A stretch of 64,000 nucleotides of DNA, from the NCBI GenBank assembly GCA_933822405.4, contig CAKOGP040001446.1, forward strand, positions 168,120 through 232,119, in the 5' to 3' direction. The stretch's first letter is position 1. Every line of letters begins with the position of its first letter. A program made the translations under genes and the position numbers. Below are positions 1-9,931 of the stretch, one piece after another. The DNA is from Cylindrotheca closterium (Eukaryota; Bacillariophyta; Bacillariophyceae; Bacillariales; Bacillariaceae). The notes under the pieces are model-generated. The model had not been told where the DNA came from. It ran no database searches and saw only the letters and a list, made by a program, of their open reading frames with translations.

Positions 1-182
1 TCCGACTAGAATGTCCGACGGTCTGAATGTCGGTCATTTGGTGGTCGCAAGGGATGAACGAGTGCGAATGTATTTATGGATTTGGTTTCGAGTGTCTTAC
101 ATCAAGATTGAAATGTTGAAAACGTAAAGCTCATTTTCTGCACAACGAGCACAAAAAAAGAAGACTAAAGGACGAGATCACC

Positions 183-2249
183 ATGTTGGACGAAGAACTC
201 CAAGAGCTCAAAACAAACGGAAACGTCAAGACTAAGACCAGCACCAAGATCAAGAAAAGCATGAGGAAGAGCAAAAGAATAAGTGTTGATCCCACCGGTT
301 TCCATGTTTCTGAAGTTGATCACCACAGCAAAGAAGATGATGATCCTGAAGAAGTGAATCACAGAATCGACGCAGCTTGGATGGCACCACGCGATCACTC
401 GGTCTTTGAATTCCGAGATATTAGCTACATTGTTGGGAAAAGAAAGAAACAAAAGCAGATCCTTACCAATGTTAGTGGACGAGTTTCTGATGGATCCACC
501 GTGGCCATTCTGGGACCTTCTGGTGCCGGAAAGACGTCTCTGCTGAAGGCTCTTTCGTTGGGGATCACGTCGGGGGAAGTGATGGGTAGCATCGAGCTAA
601 ATGGAAAGAAATTAACTAGTCAAGGTTTCAAAGACCACTGTTTCCTGGTTGAGCAATCTGATCATCACTGGTCGTTCTTGAGCTGCCAGGAAACCCTAAT
701 GTATGCGGCATCGTTGCTACTTGGTCCCGGAAATCACTCCGCCGTGGTGGAGAACGTTATTGACAAGATGGGGCTTCAATCCTGCAAAGACACTAAGGTT
801 GGTAATGACTTTGTGCAAGGTTTGAGTGGAGGACAAAAGAGAAGGCTTTCGATCGCCATTGCTTTGCTGAAGAAACCGGCTGTGATAATGTTGGATGAAC
901 CAACATCCGGTTTGGACTCTGCTGCGTCTGTTGCCATCGTGAGTGAACTGAGAAAGTTGGCCAAGAGCGAAAATTTGATTGTCATCATGACGATTCATCA
1001 ACCTTCCACAAAGGTCTATAATGACTTTGATCAAGTCATGTTAATGTCCAAGGGTCGACAAGCCTACATGGGAAAGGCGGCATCTGCACATGAGTACTTT
1101 GAAACCATTGGATACCCAATGATGCAGATGACCAATCCTGCTGACTTTTTGGTGGATCTAGTCAATGCTGACTTTACCAGTGAAGACTCGGTGATTGCAA
1201 TTCTGGACGAATGGAAGCGACACTTGGCGTATAAGACGAAAAGGTGCAAGGGTCGGAAGGTGGAAGTGGATTCGAACGACGACTTCCATCAGCTGATGAG
1301 AAGGAAAAAGAGCTTCCTGCACCAATTATCTACAGTCTTCCGACGGCATGGACTATTAGTTGCAAGGGATCCCATTCTCTACGTCGGACGCATTGTGGTG
1401 CTATTGATCTCTAACACCGTATTCTCACTGGCCTATTGGAGCTCTCGTGACAAAGTCCAAGAGCAGAGCATCAACTTCTACTACGCCAATGCCTGGCCCA
1501 TCTCACTTGGCTCAATGTTCGCCGTGGTAGCAGTATTCGTATTGAATTCCGAATTCAAGTCTATCATGCGAGAAGTAAGGAATGGCATGATCAATCCAGT
1601 GACTTACATTATGGCGAAGACAATACTGGTTTTGCCAGTGATGCTACTGTTTGGTGCCGCAGCCCTCAGTACTGGTGTCTATGCCATTTTGGGGCTCAAG
1701 GCAAACTACGGGGTCTATATGGTGATGTATGCCATCAGCGTTTTCGTCTTCGAATGCATCGCCGAAGTTCTTTCCGTCGCCTTCATCAACCCTTTGATGG
1801 GTATGCTATGCTTTCTATCGATCTGGTTCACCTCCTTTTTGTTTGGGGGAACCTTTCTTCCGCCGGACGATCTTTCAGTAGTGATACGATGGCTCTACCA
1901 TGCCATGCCACTGTCCTACACCTTCAACGCCATTTCTTATCACGTCTTCGCCGGCGAGGAGTGGCCCAGTTGTATTCCTGATGCAAACGCTGGAGCTGTC
2001 TGCGTTGACTTCAATGAGTTTCCAAGGGAGGAGCCAATCACTTTGATCCTCGAATCTCTTTCCAAGATCGTACCAAATGTATCTGGAGATGACAATCGGA
2101 TGGATGCCATGGCTATTATATTGGGCATGGCGCTTGGTTACAAGTTTCTATACGTTGCAATATTTTTGTTCAGGACCTCACAGAGCACCAAGCTACGCGG
2201 CGTTTGCGAGGATACTTTTATCAACAGAGATGACGTCCAATCGACCTAG
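183..2249 (+). CDS. ABCG-type half-transporter, copy 1 of tandem array
   Basis: A 688-residue ATP-binding cassette half-transporter of subfamily G, which exports lipids or other hydrophobic compounds across a membrane as a dimer. The nucleotide-binding domain comes first: Walker A GPSGAGKTS at residues 111-119, signature LSGGQ at 214-218, Walker B VIMLDE near 234-239, and the switch histidine in IHQPS near 272. An ABC2-type membrane domain with about six hydrophobic segments fills residues 390-685. This NBD-then-TMD order is typical of ABCG. The basic, lysine-rich N-terminus (residues 8-35) shows no targeting peptide. The ATG at 183 is preceded by GATCACC, also found before the start of copy 2. 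It is single-exon, whereas copy 2 has an intron. Substrate is unknown. Confidence 0.93.
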   Translation: MLDEELQELKTNGNVKTKTSTKIKKSMRKSKRISVDPTGFHVSEVDHHSKEDDDPEEVNHRIDAAWMAPRDHSVFEFRDISYIVGKRKKQKQILTNVSGRVSDGSTVAILGPSGAGKTSLLKALSLGITSGEVMGSIELNGKKLTSQGFKDHCFLVEQSDHHWSFLSCQETLMYAASLLLGPGNHSAVVENVIDKMGLQSCKDTKVGNDFVQGLSGGQKRRLSIAIALLKKPAVIMLDEPTSGLDSAASVAIVSELRKLAKSENLIVIMTIHQPSTKVYNDFDQVMLMSKGRQAYMGKAASAHEYFETIGYPMMQMTNPADFLVDLVNADFTSEDSVIAILDEWKRHLAYKTKRCKGRKVEVDSNDDFHQLMRRKKSFLHQLSTVFRRHGLLVARDPILYVGRIVVLLISNTVFSLAYWSSRDKVQEQSINFYYANAWPISLGSMFAVVAVFVLNSEFKSIMREVRNGMINPVTYIMAKTILVLPVMLLFGAAALSTGVYAILGLKANYGVYMVMYAISVFVFECIAEVLSVAFINPLMGMLCFLSIWFTSFLFGGTFLPPDDLSVVIRWLYHAMPLSYTFNAISYHVFAGEEWPSCIPDANAGAVCVDFNEFPREEPITLILESLSKIVPNVSGDDNRMDAMAIILGMALGYKFLYVAIFLFRTSQSTKLRGVCEDTFINRDDVQST

Positions 2250-2954
2250 CTAGACATAATGGGGGCATATTCAATGTGAAGCATCATGTCGATGTTATTT
2301 CGTCACTAATTTTTTATCCGCAACGGATGAAATCTACTGGTTTCAAGAATCTAAAAGACGTGCCTTGATAGATTAGTTGACTAGATCAACAGGATTTCAA
2401 AAAATGGGGTAATCAAGCGGTTTATCCCCCCAGACTGTGATGATCTTTTTTGGTTTAGCGATATGACAGATGTGCCCATCACCGTTGGAGTATCGATTGG
2501 TTGATATCCTTGTTGATAGCAAGCAGGGCCAATGACGTACTACAACGGAGAAAAGTGGGTATGCTGACCCTATCAACGACGCAGGTGGAAGGGGGCGGAA
2601 AGTCCACACTACAGTAGAAACAGGCGGAGTCTTTTGAGCAATTGTTTGTTCGCCGCTTCGTTGACGTTAAAGTTGGTCATCTTGGATTCGGATTCAGAAA
2701 ACAATTATAATAATCGAATCGTCTGATTGCAAAATTTGACGGTACGGTCATTTCGTGGTCGCTCCATGGGGTTAGCGTAGAATATCAGGCATATAATGTG
2801 GACTAACCATTTTGAATTTATGGATATGGTTTGTCTGGCACCATGACTGAAAATGTTGGCGCAGAAATCACAGTAAAGGGCAGAATATTAAAAAAACGCG
2901 GACACAAGAACACAAGACCCAAAAGACGAAACACAAAAAATCAAAAAGATCACC
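2250..2954. other. Spacer between ABCG copies 1 and 2
   Basis: About 700 bp between the stop of copy 1 and the start of copy 2. I see no convincing gene. The longest frame here, on the minus strand, has no recognisable protein character. The segment just before copy 2 (about 2880-2955) is A-rich and resembles the leader of copy 1, so it probably holds the copy 2 promoter and 5' UTR. Confidence 0.5.
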
Positions 2955-5006
2955 ATGATGGTGGACGAGGAAGTACAAGAGCCCAAGATCAAGACCAAGA
3001 CCAAGATTAAGGTCAGGAGCAACCCGAAGAAGATTAACAGAACAATTGTTGATCCCACTGGCTTCCATGTTGCCGAAGTTCATCATGCAATTGGTAAGAA
3101 GGGAGTAAATCGAAACATCGAAGCAGCATGGATGGCACCACGCGATCACTCGGTCTTTGAATTCCGAAACATCAACTACATTGTTGGTGAGGGAAAGGCA
3201 CAAAAACCAATTCTTACCAATGTCAGTGGGCGAGTTTCTGATGGATCCACAGTGGCCATTCTGGGGCCTTCTGGCGCTGGAAAGACCTCTTTGCTGATGG
3301 CTCTTTCATTGGGAATTACCTCTGGAAAAGTGACAGGAAGCATCGAGTTGAACGGAAAGGCGCTCACAAACCAGAGCTTCAAAGATCACTGTTTCCTGGT
3401 TGAGCAATCTGATCATCACTGGTCGTTCTTGAGCTGTTTGGAAACCCTAATGTATGCAGCATCTTTGCTGCTTGGTCCCGGAAATCACTCCGCTGTTGTT
3501 GATAGTATCATTGAAAAGATGGGGCTTCAATCCTGCAAAGACACTAAGGTTGGCAACGACTTTGTGCAAGGTTTGAGTGGAGGACAAAAGAGAAGGCTTT
3601 CGATCGCCATTGCGTTGTTGAAGAAACCTGCAGTGATCATGTTGGACGAGCCAACCTCTGGTTTGGACTCTGCTGCGTCTGTTGCCATCGTGAGTGAACT
3701 GAGAAAGTTGGCCAAGACCGAGAACTTGATTGTAATCATGACGATTCATCAACCCTCGACAAAAGTCTATAACGACTTTGATCAAGTCATGTGAGTTGGA
3801 CGTTTGGTATGTTGCAATACTGATCATATGGCTGACGTCAAACACTACTCGTTTTCATTATTTAGTCTCATGGCACGGGGCCGACAAGCCTTCATTGGAG
3901 AAGCAGCGGCCGCACATGACTACTTTGAAACCATTGGACATCCAATGGTGCACATGACTAACCCTGCTGAATTTCTCGTGGATCTAGTCAATTCTGACTT
4001 TACCAGCGAAGATTCCGTTCTCTCGATTCTGGACGAATGGAAACAACACACTTCTGAGACGCATAGGAGCAAGAATGAAACCTTGGTGGTTGGCTCAAAC
4101 GACGACTTTCACCAGCTGATCAAACGAAAAAAGAGCTTTCTGCACGAATTGTCAACAATCTTTGGCCGACATGCACTATTGGTTGCAAGGGATCCCATTC
4201 TCTACGTAGGACGCATTGTGTTACTATTGATCTCGAACACTATATTTGCCCTGGCCTATTGGAGCTCTCGGGAGAAGGTTCAGGCACAAGCGATCAACTT
4301 CTACTACGCCAATGCCTGGCCCATCTCACTTGGCTCAATGTTCGCCGTTGTGGCAGTGTTTGGATTGAATGCCGAATTCAAGTCTGTTATTCGCGAAGTC
4401 AAGAATGGTATGATCAATCCATTGACTTACATCATAGCGAAGACGGTTCTGGTCTTGCCCGTGATGCTGTTGTTTGGTGCCGCAGCCATCAGTACTGGTG
4501 TCTATGCGATCTTGGGACTCAAGGCAAACTACGGGATCTATCTGGTTCTCTATGCTATTAGCATGTTTGTCTTCGAATGCATCGCCGAGGTTCTCTCTGT
4601 CGCTTTTATCAATCCGCTGATGGGTATGCTATGCTTTCTGTCGATCTGGTTCACCTCCTTTTTGTTTGGGGGAACCTTTTTGCCGCCAGATGATCTTTCA
4701 GTAGTGATTCGGTGGCTCTACCATGCCATGCCACTGTCCTACACCTTCAATGCCATTTCTTATCACGTATTTTCAGGCGAGGACTGGCCCAGTTGTGTTC
4801 CTGATGCAAACACTGGAGCTGTCTGTGTTGAATTTGATGAGTCACCAGATGAAGCGCCAATCGCTTTGATTCTCGAATCACTTTCGAAGATCATACCAAA
4901 TGTATCTGGGGATGACAATCGTGTGGAAGCCATGGCCATTATATTGGGCATGGCCCTTGGTTACAAAATTCTGTACGTCGCAATCTTTTTGTTTAAGTCC
5001 TCATAG
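2955..5006 (+). CDS. ABCG-type half-transporter, copy 2, two exons
   Basis: Second ABCG half-transporter of the array, spliced from exons 2955-3790 and 3866-5006 (1977 coding bases, 658 residues). The 75-bp intron 3791-3865 starts GTGAGT and ends TTTAG. Splicing restores DQVILMARG where the intronless copies read DQVMLMSKG, which supports the junction. Walker A is at residues 104-112, followed by the same LSGGQ, Walker B and IHQPS motifs as copy 1, then a six-helix ABC2 membrane domain. The membrane half is closest to copy 1 (both have LFGGTFLPPDD). Without splicing, a stop follows DQVM and the protein would lack its membrane domain. Substrate unknown. Confidence 0.92.
3791..3865 (+). other. 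Intron of ABCG copy 2
   Basis: 75-bp GT-AG intron (GTGAGT donor, TTTAG acceptor) placed just after the H-loop region of the ATPase domain. Copies 1 and 3 read straight through the same site. TCATG occurs at both exon edges, which could be a trace of an insertion event. Confidence 0.85.
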
Positions 5007-5467
5007 GGCAGCAAGCTTCCTTCAAGAACCATTTTGAACGATACGTCACACGGGAGTTTGAACATACTCGATGATTCATTCATTCATCATGCATTTTTAT
5101 TTCCATATTATAGAATATAATAATAGCCACAATAATTTTAAGCATCTCTTCGACGTTGGTTCATACTCTTGGTTGGTTAGAGCAAAGTGGGTCTGCGCTG
5201 TTTGCGCGCATATCTAGATTACCCCTCCGGAATGCGTACAGTGCACCAGTACGTCACACACAAAATCCAGCACATTCTCGCAATTCGCTGACGAAGCTGG
5301 TCGCGGAGCGCTTCCGTTAAGTATAAAATGAACACCATTGTGCCTTTTTATTCCGGTGCCAGTATGAGTCATGTGAGGAAATTACCTCAAGAATACTGAA
5401 GTGTGCGGTAGGTAGAACATTGCAACGTGGTGAAATCAAATGAGCGAAACAGACCTACCGTATATTA
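5007..5467. other. Spacer between ABCG copies 2 and 3
   Basis: About 460 bp without a recognisable gene. It contains a short ATTC-rich stretch near 5071-5090 and AT-rich sequence near 5105-5130 that could serve 3' end formation of copy 2. No other structure was recognised. Confidence 0.45.
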
Positions 5468-5485
5468 ATGAAAGGAGATATCATC

Positions 5486-7447
5486 ATGGCGGAAGAAGAA
5501 CTAGAAGTAACCATTTTGGAGCCCAAGCTCAAGCGCAAGAGTAAGAGAAAAAGCAAGAAAAGCGAAAGTGAAAGCAAAAGAGGGAGCGTTGATCCCGCTG
5601 GTGTCCATGTTTCTGAAGTGGACCATCTGATTGATACAGCATGGATGACTCCACGCGATCACTCAGTCTTTGAATTCAGAGACATTAACTACATTATCGG
5701 TAAGGGAAAGAAAGAAAAGCAGATCCTTACCAATGTTAATGGGCGAATTTCCGATGGATCCACCGTGGCCATTCTGGGACCTTCTGGTGCCGGAAAGACG
5801 TCTCTGCTGAAGGCTCTTTCGTTGGGGATCACGTCTGGGAAAGCGACTGGAATTATTGAATTGAACGGAAAGAAGCTGACAAACCAGGGCTTTAAGGATC
5901 ACTGTTTCCTGGTTGAGCAATATGATCACCACTGGTCGTTCTTAACCTGTAAGGAAACCCTAATGTATGCGGCATCTTTGCTACTTGGTCCCGGAAATCA
6001 TACTTCGGTGGTGGAGAACATTATTGACAAGATGGGGCTTCAATCTTGCAAAGATACCAAGATTGGTAATGACTTTGTGCAAGGTCTTAGTGGAGGACAA
6101 AAGCGAAGGCTTTCAATCGCCATTGCTTTGCTGAAGAAACCGGCTGTGATTATGCTCGACGAACCAACCTCCGGTTTGGATTCGGCAGCATCCGTTGCGA
6201 TTGTGGGCGAACTGAGAAAGTTGGCCAAGAGCGAAAATTTGATTGTTATCATGACGATTCACCAACCCTCGACAAAGGTCTACAATGACTTTGATCAAGT
6301 CATGTTGATGTCCAAGGGTCGACAAGCCTACATGGGAAAGGCAGCATCTGCACATGAGTACTTTGAAACCATTGGATACCCAATGATGCAGATGACCAAT
6401 CCTGCTGACTTTTTGGTGGATCTAGTCAATGCTGACTTTACTAGTGAAGACTCTGTACTTTCCATTCTGGACGAATGGGAGCATCGCACTTCCAAGATCC
6501 AAATGAATAACGATCAGAAGATGGTTGTGGACTCTGATGATGATGACTTTCATCAGCTGATGAGAAGGAAAAAGAGCTTTCTGCACGAATTGAACGTTCT
6601 CTTCCGACGACACGCAGTTTTGATAGCCCGAGATCCCATTCTCTACGTCGGACGTATTGTGGTGCTTCTGATCTTCTGTACCATTTTTGCTTTGGCTTAT
6701 TGGAGCTCTCGTGACAAGGTGCAAGCACAAGCTATCAACTTCTACTACGCCAATTCCTGGCCGATTTCGCTCGGCTCGATGTTCGCTGTAGTTGCAGTAT
6801 TCGCATTGAATGCTGAATTCAAGTCCGTCATGCGAGAAGTCAAGAACGGTATGATCCATCCGGTGACGTATATCACGGCCAAATCCATACTGGTGTTGCC
6901 AGTGATGCTACTGTTTGCTGTAGCTGCCCTCAGTACTGGTGTCTACTCCATTCTGGGAATCAAAGCAAACTACGCGACCTACGCCGGTATGTTTGCTATC
7001 AGCATTTTCGTTTTTGAATGCATTGCAGAGGTTCTTTCCGTCGCCTTTATCAATCCGCTTTTGGGTATGTTATGCTACCTGTCGGTTTGGTTTACCGCCT
7101 TTTTGTTCGCTGGAACTTTTCTACCGGCGGACGACCTCCCAGGTGTCATTCGGTGGATCTACTATGCGATGCCACTTGCCTACACCTTTGATGCCTTCTC
7201 TTACCACGTTTTTTCCAGCGAGGATTGGCCCAGTTGTATTCCTGATGAGAATGCTGGGGCCGTGTGTGTTGATTTCAGTCAGGTGCAAGGGGAAGAACCG
7301 AGCACCTTGATTCTCCAAGTACTTTCCAAGATCGTCCCAAATGTAACTGGAGAAGACAATCGCATGGAAGCTATGGGTATTATATTGGGAATGGCACTTG
7401 CTTACAAGCTTCTATATGTCACAATATTTTTGTTCAAGTCCTCATAA
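5486..7447 (+). CDS. ABCG-type half-transporter, copy 3
   Basis: Third ABCG half-transporter, single exon. Two in-frame ATGs exist, at 5468 and 5486. I choose 5486 (653 residues) because the context GATATCATC-ATGGCGGAAGAAGAA aligns with the starts of copies 1 and 2; the upstream one would give 659. All ABC motifs are present (GPSGAGKTS, LSGGQKRR, VIMLDEP, IHQPS). The membrane domain is the most divergent of the three, with LFAGTFLPADDLPG instead of LFGGTFLPPDDLSV, so substrate preference may differ. Part of the ATPase domain is nearly identical in DNA to copy 1, as if converted. Substrate unknown. Confidence 0.92.
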   Translation: MAEEELEVTILEPKLKRKSKRKSKKSESESKRGSVDPAGVHVSEVDHLIDTAWMTPRDHSVFEFRDINYIIGKGKKEKQILTNVNGRISDGSTVAILGPSGAGKTSLLKALSLGITSGKATGIIELNGKKLTNQGFKDHCFLVEQYDHHWSFLTCKETLMYAASLLLGPGNHTSVVENIIDKMGLQSCKDTKIGNDFVQGLSGGQKRRLSIAIALLKKPAVIMLDEPTSGLDSAASVAIVGELRKLAKSENLIVIMTIHQPSTKVYNDFDQVMLMSKGRQAYMGKAASAHEYFETIGYPMMQMTNPADFLVDLVNADFTSEDSVLSILDEWEHRTSKIQMNNDQKMVVDSDDDDFHQLMRRKKSFLHELNVLFRRHAVLIARDPILYVGRIVVLLIFCTIFALAYWSSRDKVQAQAINFYYANSWPISLGSMFAVVAVFALNAEFKSVMREVKNGMIHPVTYITAKSILVLPVMLLFAVAALSTGVYSILGIKANYATYAGMFAISIFVFECIAEVLSVAFINPLLGMLCYLSVWFTAFLFAGTFLPADDLPGVIRWIYYAMPLAYTFDAFSYHVFSSEDWPSCIPDENAGAVCVDFSQVQGEEPSTLILQVLSKIVPNVTGEDNRMEAMGIILGMALAYKLLYVTIFLFKSS

Positions 7448-8383
7448 AATAGCAAGCTGCAAGGGTCAACACACGATATCAACAAAAGAGATATATCAGT
7501 GATGATTGCCATTTAGATGGCGGATCTTGCTCACTCCAATGTCCATAAAGTATAACATTTTGCTATTTGGATGATTCCAACGATGCAACTACCAGCTGCC
7601 TGGAATGAGTCCACCGAACTATCGAGGATGACCAACTGGTGGCGCCTTCTGCTCGGGCTCTTCTGCTTCGGGTTTCTGGTTGGATTTTTATAGTTTGCAG
7701 CTGGTCGTTGGACTTGATGGACCAATCTCAGGTTGGCTGCTCGTAAAACTTGTGTGAAGGATATCCTGTCAAGGCTCAGAAGGGTGCATGGGGATGGGAA
7801 AGAGAGACAGATAGAAAGAAACAAAGAAAGAACACGTTCGATAAACTGTTCGGACTTACTACAGTTCGTACCTGCTGGTACTGGTTGCGTCCGTGAAATA
7901 TTACAGAGATGATCGACTTCTGATTGTCGTCCAATGAATTTTTCTAAATTTTTATTGGTTCGACCACGTTCTTCCGCCCAATGATGGGCAGAAGCGAATG
8001 TGCGTGGCGAAATGCGAAGTCTGCCCATTTTTGCGGCACCATATTTTCTTTTAAACTACACTTAGAGCAAATAGGATAGTTGATCTTCGCTAGTGAATAA
8101 AGAATATTTTCGTGGACTAAAAAGCCAAAAGTGTTGACGTGAAATGTGCTAATGCATTATTTCGAAATAATCTACAGAGACATCAACTTTTCGGCTCACA
8201 TGTCTGATCAGATATCTTTCGAATCAGAAGCATTCTCTCATTTGCGGGACCAAGTCATAATATGTATAATGTACGGGTACACGTAGAGTGTACCAGGTAC
8301 ACGTACCTGGTACCGTACAATACCAGTTCCGTTCGGTGAAATTCGCGAATTCTCCACTCACAATTTTTCTCAACAAAAAAATA
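7448..8383. other. Spacer with a possible short minus-strand gene
   Basis: About 930 bp between ABCG copy 3 and the helicase-associated-domain gene. A minus-strand frame of 165 codons (8028 down to 7531, ATG in context AAAAATGGGC) is the only candidate. Its first roughly 50 residues look protein-like, while the middle is low-complexity and may be intronic. No family was recognised and it may not be a gene. The rest is AT-rich. An inverted repeat at 8291-8312 lies near the next gene's start. Confidence 0.35.
8291..8312. promoter_or_regulatory. Perfect 10-bp inverted repeat upstream of HA-domain gene
   Basis: Arms TACCAGGTAC and GTACCTGGTA separated by 2 bp, centred about 82 bp upstream of the ATG at 8384. 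It lies in a longer GTAC-rich stretch (about 8271-8325). This could be a dimeric transcription factor site or a hairpin in the 5' UTR. The sequence shows only the symmetry; any function is inference. Confidence 0.4.
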
Positions 8384-9367
8384 ATGTCTATCATGTTCTC
8401 TACTAGTCCCGACAACGACAAGCTTCAAGAGGATAGCTACAGCTTCCCAAATATAGCAGATGACAGCCTGCTGTCGCTTATGCGATGCCCTTTGCCGCTC
8501 TGCTTGGATCATGCACGCCCTGTACCTGTACCAAGCTCGTCGTCCCCTTCTTCCTCCTTTCTCCCTTTGGCGTCCTCTTTTGAGGACCCATTCAATGATC
8601 CAGGCATGGAACCTTTGCCTCTCAGATCACAGGGTCCTGTCAATCATCATGCGCCTCTAACGCAATCAATGAGAGATGATTATCTCGCCTCTTCCTTCAT
8701 GGAACTCCTGAACAAGCCAAATGACACCAAACTTCGACAAGAAGACCTGGTTAGCATTGCGAACTCCAAAAGAAGCTCTGAAGCTTTCTTTCCCAACCAA
8801 AACCAAGGATCATGTAAGCGCCAACGAACGAGTCACATGGAAGCCGCCTATGGCGAAGAAAGCATGCCTCGTTTTCGCCCCTACCAAGACAAGCAATGGC
8901 GAGCTCAGTTCGCAAAGCTCGTCCAATACAAGCTCCTTAATGGACACTGTTGTGTTCCTCATTCTTACTCAGGAGATCCTACCCTCGCTCGATGGGTCAA
9001 GAGACAAAGATACCAATACAAGAAGTTCCGGGACTGTGACGCAACATCCACCATTACAGCTGCTCGCATTCAAGAGCTTGAGTCGATTGGCTTTGTGTGG
9101 CACTCGCATGCTTCAGCGTGGCTAGAGAAGGTCAACGAGCTCAAGGTCTTCATGCAACGAACGGGACACTGTAACGTCCCATCTCACTATCCAGAGAACA
9201 CTGCACTCTCCACTTGGGTAAAGTGTCAACGTCGGCAATACAAAGTAAAAATCTCTGGGTCTTCTTCTTCGACTATGACGATGGAACGCTTCCAAATGTT
9301 GCAATCCTTGGGTTTTGTGTTTGAACCACAACTATCGAGACGAACGGAGTTGAATATGATGCAATAA
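8384..9367 (+). CDS. Protein with two helicase-associated (HA) domains
   Basis: A 327-residue protein. The N-terminal half (about residues 1-160) is polar and low-complexity. The C-terminal half has two copies of the helicase-associated domain at about residues 170-235 and 238-312. Each has the family pattern: a tryptophan start, GHCxVP, LxxWVKxQRxQY, and LxSxGFVxx at the end. In diatoms such domains usually occur without a helicase core, as here, and their role, possibly nucleic-acid binding, is unproven. The ATG at 8384 is the first in frame; the frame is open further upstream but without an ATG. An inverted repeat lies about 80 bp upstream. Confidence 0.82.
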   Translation: MSIMFSTSPDNDKLQEDSYSFPNIADDSLLSLMRCPLPLCLDHARPVPVPSSSSPSSSFLPLASSFEDPFNDPGMEPLPLRSQGPVNHHAPLTQSMRDDYLASSFMELLNKPNDTKLRQEDLVSIANSKRSSEAFFPNQNQGSCKRQRTSHMEAAYGEESMPRFRPYQDKQWRAQFAKLVQYKLLNGHCCVPHSYSGDPTLARWVKRQRYQYKKFRDCDATSTITAARIQELESIGFVWHSHASAWLEKVNELKVFMQRTGHCNVPSHYPENTALSTWVKCQRRQYKVKISGSSSSTMTMERFQMLQSLGFVFEPQLSRRTELNMMQ

Positions 9368-9931
9368 CTGTAGTTTTATAAATTTTGAAAAGATCACCCA
9401 GAAATACTGTGGGACTATAGTATTTGTCATCAGAATTCTTGAAGTGGAGGCCCCAAGAACACAGTCTCTGATACATGGTCAATGTTGCAGCAAAGATTCC
9501 TCTTGTGACCATTCGAGTCCAATGGCCTTCAATAGCTGATGTTGTTCTTTGCTGATTTCGAATAATCTCTTTTCAAAAGAAAAATACCACGTCTTCGTTT
9601 GCTACATACAGTACCGTACCGGTAGGATAAAACAAGCATGCTGAGGAGATACTAACATAGGCCTGGTACTAGGAGTAGGGCAAAACTATTTGCTCTCCTT
9701 TGTCACATCTGCATTCAACAGTTAACAACCGTTCTGTCAGGTCGGGTCAATCCAAAATATGTAGAATTGTCAATTTCTTTCATCATATGGACGAGTGATG
9801 TGATGTGTGATGTGAGTCAACCTCAAAGTGGTCCGACTCGTCCGACTTCATGAATTGTGCTGCCAGTCAGTACAATAAACGCAGTGTCAATTGCGGAACT
9901 CTTATCAACAATAATCTGCGCAGTCGGCAAC
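9368..9931. other. Intergenic spacer
   Basis: About 560 bp between the HA-domain gene and the CobW gene. There is no convincing gene. It holds one copy of the palindrome TACCGGTA (9617-9624) inside a GTAC-rich tract and a TGTGATGTGTGATGTGA repeat near 9797-9815. The frame of the following gene is open back to about 9857 but without an ATG before 9932. Confidence 0.5.
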
